A DNA stretch of 64,000 bases, taken from the NCBI GenBank assembly GCA_050633785.1, contig JBOEHE010000001.1, positions 1-64,000 of the forward strand, given 5' to 3'. Position numbers and translations under genes: made by a program. Positions 8,011 through 17,002 of this stretch are shown in pieces. The stretch comes from CALKZN01 sp050633785 (GTDB lineage: Bacteria > Pseudomonadota > Gammaproteobacteria > Arenicellales > Arenicellaceae). The notes under the pieces are model-generated. The model saw only the letters and a program-made list of their open reading frames with translations. It ran no database searches and had not been told where the DNA came from. Positions within the stretch are counted from its first letter, which is position 1; the number at the start of each line of letters is the position of its first letter.

Positions 8011-8866
8011 GGATTATGTACTACTTGATACGTTTTTAACCGTAAGCCGGCTTGGCAGCTTCTCCAAAGCTGCCGAAGCCATGAATTGTGTTCAATCGAA
8101 TATAACGTCTCGGATTAAGCGACTGGAAAACCATTTCGGCCAAGCCCTATTTGAACGAGGCCGAGGCGGTGCCCGCATGACCGGCTTTGGCCATCAGTTT
8201 CAGCGTCACGCTCAGAAGTTACTGTCAAACCATCAACAAGTTGAACGTGAACTTATGGACATGGCAGGAAAATCCGCCAGATTCCGCCTCGGTTCAATGG
8301 AGACGACAGCCGGTTCACGCTTACCGCCCATTCTGAAATGGTTAACTGATCAATGTCCTGACTCGCAATTATCTTTGCATACCAGCCCAACAGCAGAGCT
8401 GACCACCATGGTTTGGGAACATCAACTAGATGCAGCTCTGGTTGCAGGCCCTGTGGACGAAAAGCGTTTTCATTGCATACCAGCATTTCATGAAAAACTG
8501 GTTATCGCTCGCCCAATCAAAGGTCAGAAACAACAAACAATGCTGGCATTTCGTTCATCGTGCAGTTATAGAAACATAGCCAATGAATGGCTTCGTTCAA
8601 CAGGAAATAGCGACACAAATATTATTGAAATGGGTACACTCGATGGCATGCTCGGTTGTGTAGAAGCTGGCATGGGTTTCGCCATTTTTCCCGAACGAGC
8701 TATAAAAACCTACCGTCATTTTGATAACATCCACATCGAAGCAATGCCGGAAAAACTAGCCCAAACAACCACTTTCCTGATCTGGCGGTATGACCATAAG
8801 GTCAGTGATGTGCACAAGTTATTCGCTGACTATTTTTCAAACCGCAACACATTGAGATCAACATAA
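8009..8866 (+). CDS. LysR-family transcriptional regulator
   Basis: A 285-residue LysR regulator. The winged helix-turn-helix is at residues 1-60 (LDTFLTVSRLGSFSKAAEAMNCVQSNITSRIKRLENHFGQALFERG), followed by a linker helix and a periplasmic-binding-protein-like effector domain (about 88-280). The ATG lies at the usual distance from the helix-turn-helix, so the start is right even though no ribosome site precedes it and the codon sits in a palindrome. It is divergent from the tautomerase/YdcZ pair, 99 bases apart, and is their likely regulator. Among paralogues the effector domain resembles those linked to small exporters, but the ligand cannot be told. Confidence 0.9.
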   Translation: MDYVLLDTFLTVSRLGSFSKAAEAMNCVQSNITSRIKRLENHFGQALFERGRGGARMTGFGHQFQRHAQKLLSNHQQVERELMDMAGKSARFRLGSMETTAGSRLPPILKWLTDQCPDSQLSLHTSPTAELTTMVWEHQLDAALVAGPVDEKRFHCIPAFHEKLVIARPIKGQKQQTMLAFRSSCSYRNIANEWLRSTGNSDTNIIEMGTLDGMLGCVEAGMGFAIFPERAIKTYRHFDNIHIEAMPEKLAQTTTFLIWRYDHKVSDVHKLFADYFSNRNTLRST

Positions 8867-8956
8867 ACCTGGACATAGAAAAGTCATGGCGTGACACCTA
8901 TAAGCCTGATTCAAAATTTGTGCGCTATCAGCACACTTTCTAAATAGACTTTCTTT

Positions 8957-9448
8957 CTAACCTTCAGACATATAAAGAGGGTAAAGGACTTCTTCTTCGT
9001 TTTCGATTCTTTCACTCAAAACATACCCAATAGGTTCCAACTCTCTTTGCAACGTACTTTTTTCTTCAGAGCTAAGTCGAATTTTACTATACTTAGCAAT
9101 AAAATCATTAACTTGAGAGCCTATTCCCTGCATTTCACGTTTATAACCCGCGACAATCTTACCACTATCAGGGTCGCTCTCTAAAGATGGCTCCAAATAA
9201 GTATATAAGTAGCGATTTTCTTTTAACAAATGCCCCCTGAGTACACGAGTAAAACGCTTCAATGTCAAATGAAATGTCTTAAAGTCGCCCTTCTTTGAAC
9301 TATCAACCATCGCTTGGTGTAAAAATAATAGATGCTTGTGATCATTTTTAAACCCATCAATCAGGGTAGGATCATATCGCAAACCGTAGCTATTAGTTAA
9401 AGTCTTTACATCTGTCACTTTTTTTGTTTTTTTGAATAAACTAAACAT
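8957..9448 (-). CDS. Hemerythrin-like HHE domain protein
   Basis: A 163-residue four-helix protein. Iron-ligand-like positions are His37/His39 (NDHKHLLFLH), His73 with Glu77 (GHLLKENRYLYTYLE) and the final helix ENEEEVLYPLY (about 150-159). In canonical hemerythrin domains the last helix carries a His before the Glu pair; here the corresponding position is acidic, so the site may be mononuclear or altered. Basic N-terminus, no signal peptide: cytoplasmic. It is convergent with the LysR gene. Bacterial proteins of this kind sense or bind O2, NO or iron, or act as anti-sigma-like regulators; function here is open. Confidence 0.7.
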   Translation of the reverse strand: MFSLFKKTKKVTDVKTLTNSYGLRYDPTLIDGFKNDHKHLLFLHQAMVDSSKKGDFKTFHLTLKRFTRVLRGHLLKENRYLYTYLEPSLESDPDSGKIVAGYKREMQGIGSQVNDFIAKYSKIRLSSEEKSTLQRELEPIGYVLSERIENEEEVLYPLYMSEG

Positions 9449-9629
9449 AATCTCCCTTAATTAACCTAAGCCAACATAACTGACAAAAAACAAGACTCAT
9501 ACTCCAAAAGGGCAGTACTCTTGGAACTCTGTCCTTTTGCAAGACCTACTCTTTGCCTAGAATAAACCAGTATATCTATTCAATGCGTAAGGGCTTGTAA
9601 AAAACGCTCATAAAAATTTACCGATAAAA

Positions 9630-9845
9630 ATGGCTAAAAAATATCCTGATACAAGCATCGTGCTTGTCTGTGCTATTGACGAAGATAATTTGGCCACCTT
9701 GTATACTTAGCAAGTTTTGTTCGGCGGTGATAAATATGAGGCGATGGACTATTCCAGACTAGATAGTAATAGAAAAAGTGTTGAATACTAGAACGCCATT
9801 CAGGAAATTCCCGAAGAACCTACTCAGGACAACACTATTTATTAA
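9630..9845 (+). pseudogene. Possible decayed small gene interrupted by two TAG stops
   Basis: A frame beginning ATG GCT AAA AAA runs 26 codons, meets TAG (9708), runs 26 more, meets TAG (9789), then 17 codons to TAA (9843). The reading keeps protein-like composition across both stops (DTSIVLVCAIDEDNL, then GGDKYEAMDYSRLD, then NAIQEIPEEPTQDN). Each TAG is one C-to-T change from CAG. It matches no family I know. It lies in a 566-base gap between the hemerythrin-like gene and dctD; the rest of that gap shows nothing I can support. Confidence 0.3.
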
Positions 9846-10014
9846 GTGGTTTCTATATTTCCACAGAAAAAATAAAAGACAAACAGTCATTGATAAAATC
9901 ACCATTTGCACAAAACCATTAAAAACATCCATAATGGATCAATATCCTGCGCCAAATACAGTAAAAGTTTTGTCATAGTAAGCCTATAAATTGGCAATAT
10001 TGTTAAGGCCAGCT

Positions 10015-11394
10015 CTACGATTTATTACTTTTATAATCAGCAGTTGCTATTCCGTATTTATTCAGTTTCTGGTTAAAGGTACGGCGCTCCAATCGTAGAT
10101 CATCCAACACCAGGCTAACCTTACCCTTATGTTGGGCGAGCTTTGAGCGGATGAGCTTTTCTTCATAAGCATGCACCATATCCTTTAACGAGTCACCAGC
10201 ATCGACATCAAATGTATTTTGCGTATCCATTTCTATTGCCGCTTCAATATTATTGCATCCACGAATGGCGTAACGAGTGGCAACATTGATCAGTTCCCGC
10301 ACATTACCCGGCCAGCTGTATTCTAACAAAACACTGCGTGTAGCATTATTGGCCATATGGTATTCAGTACCAAAGTTCTCGCATTGTTGACTGGCAAAAA
10401 ACTCAAATAATGTAACGATATCTTCCGCTCTGCTCTGTAGAGGTGGAATGCGTAGTTCAGCAACTTGTAAACGAAAAAACAAATCTTGTCTGAATTGCTC
10501 ATTATTGCGCAGCTCATCTTTGGTGGCAGATAGCACCCGGCAATCAATTTTAACTTCTTTATTAGATCCCAAAGGCGTAATCATCTTATCCGACAGAGCA
10601 CGCAATAATTTTGCCTGAGTAGTTAAAGACAGGCTTTCCACCTCATCCAGAAACAAAGTGCCTCCCTCAGCATGCTGTAACTTACCAACTCTGGAATTAG
10701 CAGCATCAGTAAAAGCTCCCTTTTCATAACCAAACAATTCCGCCTCAGCCAGCTGTTCAGGGATAGCCGCACAATTTAGAGCCACAAAGGGACCGTCTTT
10801 GCGCTTGCTGAATTCATGTAAACTTCTGGCAACAAGTTCTTTACCAACGCCAGTATCCCCATAAATCATGACAGGAATATCCATCGGGGCCAACTCAATC
10901 ACATGCTGTTTCAACAATTTAATCGCTGGACATTGCCCGACAATTTTTGCTTCGATTGTATTATGATTAGCCAGCTCACTTCGTGTCTGATTTAAGGACA
11001 AGGTCAGAAAGCGTTTATCCACTGCTCTCTTCATGGTTTCAATCAAACGATCCGTATCAAAGGGTTTTTCAATAAAATCGTAAACTCCTTGTTTCATCGC
11101 ATCAACGGCAATAGAAATATCACCATAGCCAGTCATTAATATAACGGGCAAGTCGGCATCAATTTTCTGTACCTCTCTGGCAAAATCAAAACCATCTGCA
11201 TCAGGCATACGCAGATCCGTCAAAATCACCAGTGGAGCATTGGCTTTGAGCTGTTTCAGTACTGAATCGGGAGATTCAAACAGACTGATTTTAGTGAACA
11301 AGGTGGATAATAAGTCAGACGTATTCACCCTGACATCTCTATCATCATCTACGATGATTATTTCAATATCGTCTTTTTTCAGTTCTATATTCAT
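10015..11394 (-). CDS. dctD: Sigma-54-dependent response regulator, DctD type
   Basis: A 459-residue NtrC-family activator. Receiver domain 1-125 with the acidic pocket (VDDD), phospho-acceptor Asp60 (TDLRMP) and Lys110. AAA+ domain about 150-380: Walker A GDTGVGKE (179-186), Walker B LFLDE (247-251) and the sigma-54 contact loop as GAFTDA (226-231) instead of the usual GAFTGA. A Fis-type helix-turn-helix ends the chain (LVLDDLRLERRTFNQKLNKYGI). It lies 33 bases after dctB, in line with the TRAP genes, and should activate the sigma-54 promoter before dctP when phosphorylated by DctB. The Gly-to-Asp change in the contact loop is noteworthy because that loop couples ATP hydrolysis to sigma-54. 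Confidence 0.92.
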   Translation of the reverse strand: MNIELKKDDIEIIIVDDDRDVRVNTSDLLSTLFTKISLFESPDSVLKQLKANAPLVILTDLRMPDADGFDFAREVQKIDADLPVILMTGYGDISIAVDAMKQGVYDFIEKPFDTDRLIETMKRAVDKRFLTLSLNQTRSELANHNTIEAKIVGQCPAIKLLKQHVIELAPMDIPVMIYGDTGVGKELVARSLHEFSKRKDGPFVALNCAAIPEQLAEAELFGYEKGAFTDAANSRVGKLQHAEGGTLFLDEVESLSLTTQAKLLRALSDKMITPLGSNKEVKIDCRVLSATKDELRNNEQFRQDLFFRLQVAELRIPPLQSRAEDIVTLFEFFASQQCENFGTEYHMANNATRSVLLEYSWPGNVRELINVATRYAIRGCNNIEAAIEMDTQNTFDVDAGDSLKDMVHAYEEKLIRSKLAQHKGKVSLVLDDLRLERRTFNQKLNKYGIATADYKSNKS

Positions 11395-11427
11395 ATTTAT
11401 GATTGTTCAACGAAAACAGAGGAAAAC

Positions 11428-13635
11428 CTATAATATCGCTTGTTTTTCTTCACTGACTTCGTCCTCAGTATTGTTCAAAAAAGGCAATGAAATACTGAAA
11501 CGCGCCCCTTTATGGGTATTCGTTGCTGATATCTCTCCACCATATTGCTGCAAAATTTCATAGGTAATGGACAAGCCCAAGCCCATTCCCTTGCCTACTT
11601 CTTTCGTTGTGAAATAGGGATTAAATAATTGCCCCATAATGTGCTCATCAACTCCACCGCCATTATCTTCGATGTGCAGAACCATCATGCCATTGGTCAA
11701 CTCGGTATCAATGGTAATCAAAGGCTTCTTGCTATTTTCAACGGCTTCAATAGCATTTTTTAACAAGTTCGACACAGCCAAATCAATTTTAATTGGGTTC
11801 ACTCTCACCATTACATTAGGGTGCTCGTGCAGATAATCAACTTCGATGCTCTGCTCATGAAAGCTATCTTGTAGAACATCTACAGCCTGCTGAATAATTT
11901 TGGCGAAAGCAACCTCTTCCCCTTGAGACTCGTCCTGATAACTGAAGAACTTCAGCAGTTTAATGACATTATTCATTTTGTTACTTAATGGCTGCAAACG
12001 CCCGACTGATTCATTAGCACCAGACCAGTTATCCATTTCTACCTTGGCTTTAATGGCTGCTACAGAGCTGTTTATGGCTGCCAATGGTTGACTCAATTCA
12101 TGGACAATTGTGGCTGCCATATTACCCAATGCCACGGCTTTATTTTTCTGCATTAAGGCAGATTGAGTATCCCGAAGTTCCTTGGTTCTTGCTGCTACGG
12201 TTTCTTCCAGTGATTCGTTGACTTGCAACAACTCATCTTCAACGGCCTTACGGCGTGCAATATTAATAACTGTCATCAAGTAAGCTTTGCGATCAGCAAA
12301 TTCAATCTTGCCAACAGCAAACATAATTGGGCTGGTCGGCAGGCCGTTATTTTCTCCATCCTGACTCAAAGCCACAGTCTCGTGATAAGCCGGTGTTGCA
12401 ATATCATCGAGCAGATAGTTATCGAAATCAGCAGCAGAAATATCAATGTCAATCAAGTCAGTAACATGTATCGATCCATCCAATTGAGTAAATTCATTAC
12501 CTGCAGGCAACAATAGATGTTCAGCGTGGTTGTTCATCGACATGATTCGACCATTGTGAGAAAACACCAGCACACCAATATGAATATTATCAATCAATAG
12601 CTGTAACTCATATCGGCGTTTTTTCTCAATCAAACGGGCTTTTCTACGCAACTCCAATTTGTTAGAACGTTCGCGTAATAACAAATACAAAGCCATACCA
12701 AGCAGGCTGGTAATGATAAAAAACAACACGGCACTGGATAAAATCGTGTTGTGTTTAACCAAGTGATACAAAGTCCAGTTTGTATCCTGTAATGGAAAAC
12801 GATTGACCAGGTAAGCCGAATCAGAAATTTTCCAATAAAAACTGTCTTTGTTGCCAAAAAAATTCAAATCATGTTCCTGTGAATACAGAGGTGAATGAAC
12901 TTCATTGGCAAACTGTTTTTGTTCATAGATTTGTTGTAACTGTTGTTCAGAAATATCACCGATAGACTGATAACGCCATTCATCAATCGAACTGAGAATA
13001 ATCACTCCATTTTCATCTGCAACAACAATCTTCTGGTTTGAATCCCGCCAACTGTCTTCCCAATCATTACGCTCCAGTTTGACAACCATCACGCCCAAGA
13101 CAATGTCATTTTTGATTACCGGAGCTGAAATGAAAAAACCGGGAATACCCGTTGTTGCCCCTTTGGCAAAATAAAATTGACGTTCCCGTTCAGATTTAGC
13201 TTTTCTGAAATACGGGCGAAACGAATAGTTCTTACCATAAAAATTGCGCTTTTCCTGCTGATAATTGCTGCTGGCAACTACCGTCCCTGCTGCATCTTGA
13301 AGAAATAGGTCCGTGGCACCTGAGCGCAAGGCAATAAAACGCAGTTTATTGCTCAAGCGAGTGTGATCAACCTCAGGTTTATTGAGCAAGTTGACCACCA
13401 GATCATCTCTTGCCAATAACGCTGGCAGATATTCATACTGATTAATTGACGCCAACAATGATTGTTCAAAGATCTTCGCAGCCCGTTGATTATCTGCTGT
13501 AGACGAAAACAACTGAAACACATAAAAAATCAAGCTGGTGGAAATAACCACCAACACTATTAATGCTGACCAACTCAGACGCAAAGATCCAAGTTGATGA
13601 TTCTGATGATTAATAGTGCTGAGGTTTTTTCGCAT
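11428..13635 (-). CDS. dctB: DctB-type sensor histidine kinase
   Basis: A 735-residue membrane kinase. TM1 (about 20-43) and TM2 (about 300-323) bracket a periplasmic double-Cache sensor with the DctB signature FYGKNYSFRPYF and GIPGFFISAPV. A PAS domain (about 345-465) precedes a coiled coil and the HisKA/HATPase core: phospho-acceptor His512 (VHELSQPLAAINSS), N box NLLKNAIEAV, D box EDNGGGV, G box GKGMGLGL. It should sense C4-dicarboxylates or a related acid in the periplasm and phosphorylate DctD. It starts 18 bases beyond dctM, so the sensor genes lie at the 3' end of the TRAP operon. Confidence 0.93.
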   Translation of the reverse strand: MRKNLSTINHQNHQLGSLRLSWSALIVLVVISTSLIFYVFQLFSSTADNQRAAKIFEQSLLASINQYEYLPALLARDDLVVNLLNKPEVDHTRLSNKLRFIALRSGATDLFLQDAAGTVVASSNYQQEKRNFYGKNYSFRPYFRKAKSERERQFYFAKGATTGIPGFFISAPVIKNDIVLGVMVVKLERNDWEDSWRDSNQKIVVADENGVIILSSIDEWRYQSIGDISEQQLQQIYEQKQFANEVHSPLYSQEHDLNFFGNKDSFYWKISDSAYLVNRFPLQDTNWTLYHLVKHNTILSSAVLFFIITSLLGMALYLLLRERSNKLELRRKARLIEKKRRYELQLLIDNIHIGVLVFSHNGRIMSMNNHAEHLLLPAGNEFTQLDGSIHVTDLIDIDISAADFDNYLLDDIATPAYHETVALSQDGENNGLPTSPIMFAVGKIEFADRKAYLMTVINIARRKAVEDELLQVNESLEETVAARTKELRDTQSALMQKNKAVALGNMAATIVHELSQPLAAINSSVAAIKAKVEMDNWSGANESVGRLQPLSNKMNNVIKLLKFFSYQDESQGEEVAFAKIIQQAVDVLQDSFHEQSIEVDYLHEHPNVMVRVNPIKIDLAVSNLLKNAIEAVENSKKPLITIDTELTNGMMVLHIEDNGGGVDEHIMGQLFNPYFTTKEVGKGMGLGLSITYEILQQYGGEISATNTHKGARFSISLPFLNNTEDEVSEEKQAIL

Positions 13636-13653
13636 AGTTTAAATACTAGTCTA

Positions 13654-15060
13654 TCAGGTAAACCCCATTAAACCAGGTAACCACAAGACAATAGAGGGCG
13701 CTGCAATTAATGTCGCAATAGTCAGTACATCAGCAATGAAAAATGGTGTACAGCCTCTGAAAACATCCTGAACAGACACTTCTGGTCGAACACCAGCAAC
13801 GACAAAACAGTTCAAACCAATCGGTGGTGTGATCAAACACAGTTCGGCCATTTTGACGACAATAATACCAAACCAGATGGAACACCCTACTCCCGATACG
13901 CCAAAGGCTGAATCAACTGCAGCCACATCCGCCCCGCCATTAAGAGCAATCACAGCCGGATAAACCACGGGTAATGTCAGCAAGAGCATACCAATTGCAT
14001 CCATAAACATACCCAAGACTGCATAAGCCAACAAGATAAAAATCAAGGTCAGCATCGGACTTTGCTCCAGACTGGTCAACCAGTCGGAGAACACCGCTGG
14101 CAGCTCAGCAAAACCAAGAAAACGTACATACAGCAAGACCCCCCAGATAATGGTAAAAATCATTACTGTCAGCTTGCTGGTTTCAATCAAAGCTTCTTTC
14201 AATGCAGGCCAACGCATCCCTTTATATAAGGCCATCAACAATATAACAAACGCACCAAGTGATCCCGCTTCAGTTGGCGTACCAACTCCGCCATAGATGC
14301 AAATTACAATGATGCCAACTACGAAAAAGATAGGAAAAGCGCCCGGCAATGTCGCAAAGCGCTGTTTCCAGGTGAAACCTCGCACAGGCGGGCCCAGCTT
14401 TTTGTTAAAAACCGCCAGTAAAATCACCAGGCCGCCATAAATCACCGCCGAAACCGCCCCGGGTAAAAAGCCTGCCATTAATAAAGCACCCACGTCCTGC
14501 TCTACAATAATGGCATAAATTACCAGAATGGCTGAGGGCGGTATCAATGACGCCAGAGTACCACCTGCCGCCACAACACCTGCAGCAAAGCGTTTGTCAT
14601 AGCCCAGTTTGAGCATCTCAGGAATAGCAATTCTAGCAAACACCGCTGATGTTGCGACTGATGCTCCAGATACAGCAGCAAAACCTGCGGTAGAAAAAAC
14701 CGTTGCAACGCCCATGCCTCCCGGTAACCAGCCGACCCAACGCTTGGCGGCTTCAAACAAAGCTCTGGTCAAACCAGCATGGTAGGCCAGAAAACCTATC
14801 AATATAAAGGTGGGGATCAATGACAATGCCAGAGATGACACTTTTGAATGCGGAATCGTTCCTGCCATTTTCACAGCAACAAGAAACCCCTTTTCAAATC
14901 CCATGCGTGCAGAAAAAATCCACACCAAGCCCAGAAAACCAGCCATAGCAGCAGCAAATGCCACTCGCACACCGATAATAACAAATACCAACATGGCACC
15001 CGAAACAATCAAGCCTATATCGATTGGCTCCATCGCAGCCATTGTTTCAAATAGACTCAT
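13654..15060 (-). CDS. dctM: TRAP transporter large membrane subunit DctM
   Basis: A 468-residue, very hydrophobic protein with about 12 membrane helices; the ion-coupled transport channel of a TRAP system (DctM/SiaM, IT superfamily). Recognisable blocks are PHSKVSSLALSLIPTFILIGFLAYHAG, VSGASVATSAVFARIAIPEM, the GGTLASLIPPSAILVIYAIIVEQ segment, and a C-terminal LITPPIGLNCFVVAGV. Length is at the long end of the family. ATG overlaps the dctQ stop (ATGA). It works with DctQ and the periplasmic DctP, and uses a sodium gradient in characterised members. Confidence 0.95.
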   Translation of the reverse strand: MSLFETMAAMEPIDIGLIVSGAMLVFVIIGVRVAFAAAMAGFLGLVWIFSARMGFEKGFLVAVKMAGTIPHSKVSSLALSLIPTFILIGFLAYHAGLTRALFEAAKRWVGWLPGGMGVATVFSTAGFAAVSGASVATSAVFARIAIPEMLKLGYDKRFAAGVVAAGGTLASLIPPSAILVIYAIIVEQDVGALLMAGFLPGAVSAVIYGGLVILLAVFNKKLGPPVRGFTWKQRFATLPGAFPIFFVVGIIVICIYGGVGTPTEAGSLGAFVILLMALYKGMRWPALKEALIETSKLTVMIFTIIWGVLLYVRFLGFAELPAVFSDWLTSLEQSPMLTLIFILLAYAVLGMFMDAIGMLLLTLPVVYPAVIALNGGADVAAVDSAFGVSGVGCSIWFGIIVVKMAELCLITPPIGLNCFVVAGVRPEVSVQDVFRGCTPFFIADVLTIATLIAAPSIVLWLPGLMGFT

Positions 15061-15710
15061 GACTGACCTCCCTGTTTGCGTTCATTGTCAGACTCTATAA
15101 TGTCCTCACCAGCAATGGCGATAGCCTCTTTCGCAGCTATGGTTGCGGCATCTTCAATCAAGGGCACTGCCACTGGAGTATCAGTATTTTGTTTGATAGC
15201 TCGGCAATAACCCCAGATTTGCAACATCAAACGGCAAGATAAAACCGTCAAGGCGAATGGCACAACCAACTTGGCTGGCCAGGTAGGAAGGTCAATATCA
15301 ATAGAAGTATCTCCTATGACGAAAGCCCTTTTGAAATGCAGGAATGAGCCGTAAATCAAAATCAATGTCAAAATCAACATCAAAGCGGTTGAAATCAATT
15401 CTGCTAACCAAAGAACACGTCCTCTCAATGCTCCAATGACAATATCCATGCGAATATGTCCACCCACACGTTGAGTATAAGCTATGCCCAGAAAGGCAAA
15501 GAAGGCCATTGCCTGCTCTACCCAGTCTATAAAACCGTTGATGGGACTTGAAAAAATCCAACGCCCCAGAATATTAGTCACTGCCAGAAAAACCAATAGG
15601 AAAATGGTTATTCCGCCAATGAGAGTCAACCATGATTCCAACTTAAAATAGAGTTGGTCTGAGCGACTTAAAAAAGTATCGTCCGTTAAGACAGTTGATG
15701 AACCAGCCAT
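15057..15710 (-). CDS. dctQ: TRAP transporter small membrane subunit DctQ
   Basis: A 217-residue subunit with four membrane helices (about 32-54, 70-90, 108-132, 150-170). The DctQ signature is visible: NILGRWIFSSPINGFIDWVEQAMAFFAFLGIAYTQRVGGHIRMD. An acidic, Ala/Ile-rich C-terminal tail of about 45 residues is longer than usual and lies in the cytoplasm. It bridges DctP and DctM. It is separated from dctP by 109 bases holding a long hairpin and overlaps dctM by four bases. Confidence 0.93.
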   Translation of the reverse strand: MAGSSTVLTDDTFLSRSDQLYFKLESWLTLIGGITIFLLVFLAVTNILGRWIFSSPINGFIDWVEQAMAFFAFLGIAYTQRVGGHIRMDIVIGALRGRVLWLAELISTALMLILTLILIYGSFLHFKRAFVIGDTSIDIDLPTWPAKLVVPFALTVLSCRLMLQIWGYCRAIKQNTDTPVAVPLIEDAATIAAKEAIAIAGEDIIESDNERKQGGQS

Positions 15711-15733
15711 ATGTATCTCTTTTACTTAAAGTT

Positions 15734-15781
15734 CCTGCACTCTTTAATCTTTTGCTAAGCAAGATGAATAAAGAGTGCAGG
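15734..15781 (-). terminator. Long hairpin between dctP and dctQ (attenuator or mRNA stabiliser)
   Basis: CCTGCACTCTTTA at 15734-15746 pairs with TAAAGAGTGCAGG at 15769-15781, a perfect 13-bp stem. The 22-base interior can pair further (TTGCT with AGCAA, ATC with GAT). No U-tract follows on the minus strand, so this is more likely a barrier to 3' exonucleases or a partial terminator, keeping dctP mRNA above dctQM mRNA. Confidence 0.6.
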
Positions 15782-15819
15782 TATTAAACGGTTATCAGAA
15801 AACTAACCGTCAACCGACA

Positions 15820-16821
15820 TTAGTTGAACAACTGTGCTGTTGCTTCAATCAAGGCTTTGGAATCAAAATCCTTACTGTATTTTTTGATCCAGTCAGCGCG
15901 AACAGATTCAGCCAGACTATTTAGCTCAGCTGTTTGTTCAGGCGTAAATGTCACCAGAGTCAGGCCTTTTTCAGCAACGGCTTTTTCATAGGCACCAGTA
16001 GTGTTGTTATCATAATTATCTACATAGTGCTTAATGGCTTCGTCAACTGACCCCATCAATGCGTCACGATTGGCATCACTTAAACCAGCAAGAGCATCAC
16101 TGTTAACAACCACCGGGCAATTTGCCGTTCCAAGGTTCAAGTTGGTTGTTGCCCATTTACCAACAGCAATTGTTTTTGTCGCCATATGTGCATGAGGAGC
16201 AAATGTTGCTGCATCAATCACACCAGAATCCATGGATTGGCGTACCTCACCGAAAGTAACGCTGGTCTTAATGGCTCCCAATTTTCCCAGAACCCCCATA
16301 ATTCCACCAGGGCCTCGCACGCGAAGACCTTTCATATCCGCTAATGAAGCAGGTACATCACTTTTGCTGACCATATTGTATTGCGGCAAGGGTGTTGGCA
16401 TTAATAAAGTTGCATTCCAACGAGCAAGATCCTTCGCTACCGCTGGCATTTTATACACAGCAGATGAAATTTCGGCCATGCGTGCTAAAGACACATCTTT
16501 GGAAAATGGCAATTCAGTGACAGTAATGGTCGGGTTTTTACCGGTGTGATAAAACGAACAAAACTGGGCCATTTCAAAAGCACCAATTGAAATTCCATCC
16601 AGGTTCTCCTTATTTTTAGACAATCCACCATAAGAAATATTGAGTTTGAAATCACCATTGGTCTTGGCAGAAACTAACTCAGCCAGCTTTTCAACATGCT
16701 CTGTAAACGCACGACGTTTACCCCACAAAGACACATTCCATTCGGTAGCAGCATGAACTTCTCCAGCAACAAAACTTACTGCCAAAGCAGAAGCCAATGC
16801 GATTTTGTTCAATTGTTTCAT
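15820..16821 (-). CDS. dctP: TRAP transporter periplasmic solute-binding protein DctP
   Basis: A 333-residue periplasmic binding protein of the DctP family. Signal peptide 1-24 (cleavage near EVHA-ATEW). The mature part has WNVSLWGKRRAFTEHVEKLAELV, and LADMKGLRVRGPGGIMGVLGKLGA, the segment with the Arg that clamps the substrate carboxylate in TRAP receptors, then VTFGEVRQSMDSGVIDAATFA. GGAGG lies 10 bases before the ATG. First gene of dctPQM-dctBD. The WxxSLWGxxR start and the presence of 'FxxHAHM' put it outside the best-studied malate/succinate group, so the substrate is an organic acid that I cannot name. Confidence 0.92.
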   Translation of the reverse strand: MKQLNKIALASALAVSFVAGEVHAATEWNVSLWGKRRAFTEHVEKLAELVSAKTNGDFKLNISYGGLSKNKENLDGISIGAFEMAQFCSFYHTGKNPTITVTELPFSKDVSLARMAEISSAVYKMPAVAKDLARWNATLLMPTPLPQYNMVSKSDVPASLADMKGLRVRGPGGIMGVLGKLGAIKTSVTFGEVRQSMDSGVIDAATFAPHAHMATKTIAVGKWATTNLNLGTANCPVVVNSDALAGLSDANRDALMGSVDEAIKHYVDNYDNNTTGAYEKAVAEKGLTLVTFTPEQTAELNSLAESVRADWIKKYSKDFDSKALIEATAQLFN

Positions 16822-16897
16822 GATTTTTATCCTCCAAAATTAAATTATATTGTCCAGCTCAAAAAAGCCAGAACGCTTAGTGTTCACCATCTACTAA

Positions 16898-16913
16898 TGC
16901 ACAAAGCATGCCA
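16898..16913 (-). promoter_or_regulatory. Sigma-54 promoter of the dctPQM-dctBD operon
   Basis: On the minus strand TGGCATGCTTTGTGCA matches the -24/-12 consensus TGGCACG-N4-TTGCW: the GG and GC are exactly 10 bases apart, with TGGCA at -24 and GTGCA at -12. Transcription would start near 16887, about 65 bases before dctP. The operon encodes its own sigma-54 activator (DctD), which strongly supports the call. Confidence 0.75.
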
Positions 16914-17002
16914 GTCCATAAGTCATTGTTTTTCCTGCATGCGATTTTAAACATAGCACATAAATAGGAATTTTCTTTCTTATCAAGCAATCTCTTACGA
17001 AA

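Noticed and set aside
9630..9845. TAG recoded as an amino acid
   Set aside because: accA ends with TAG in this window and no recoding machinery is seen; decay of a small gene is simpler.
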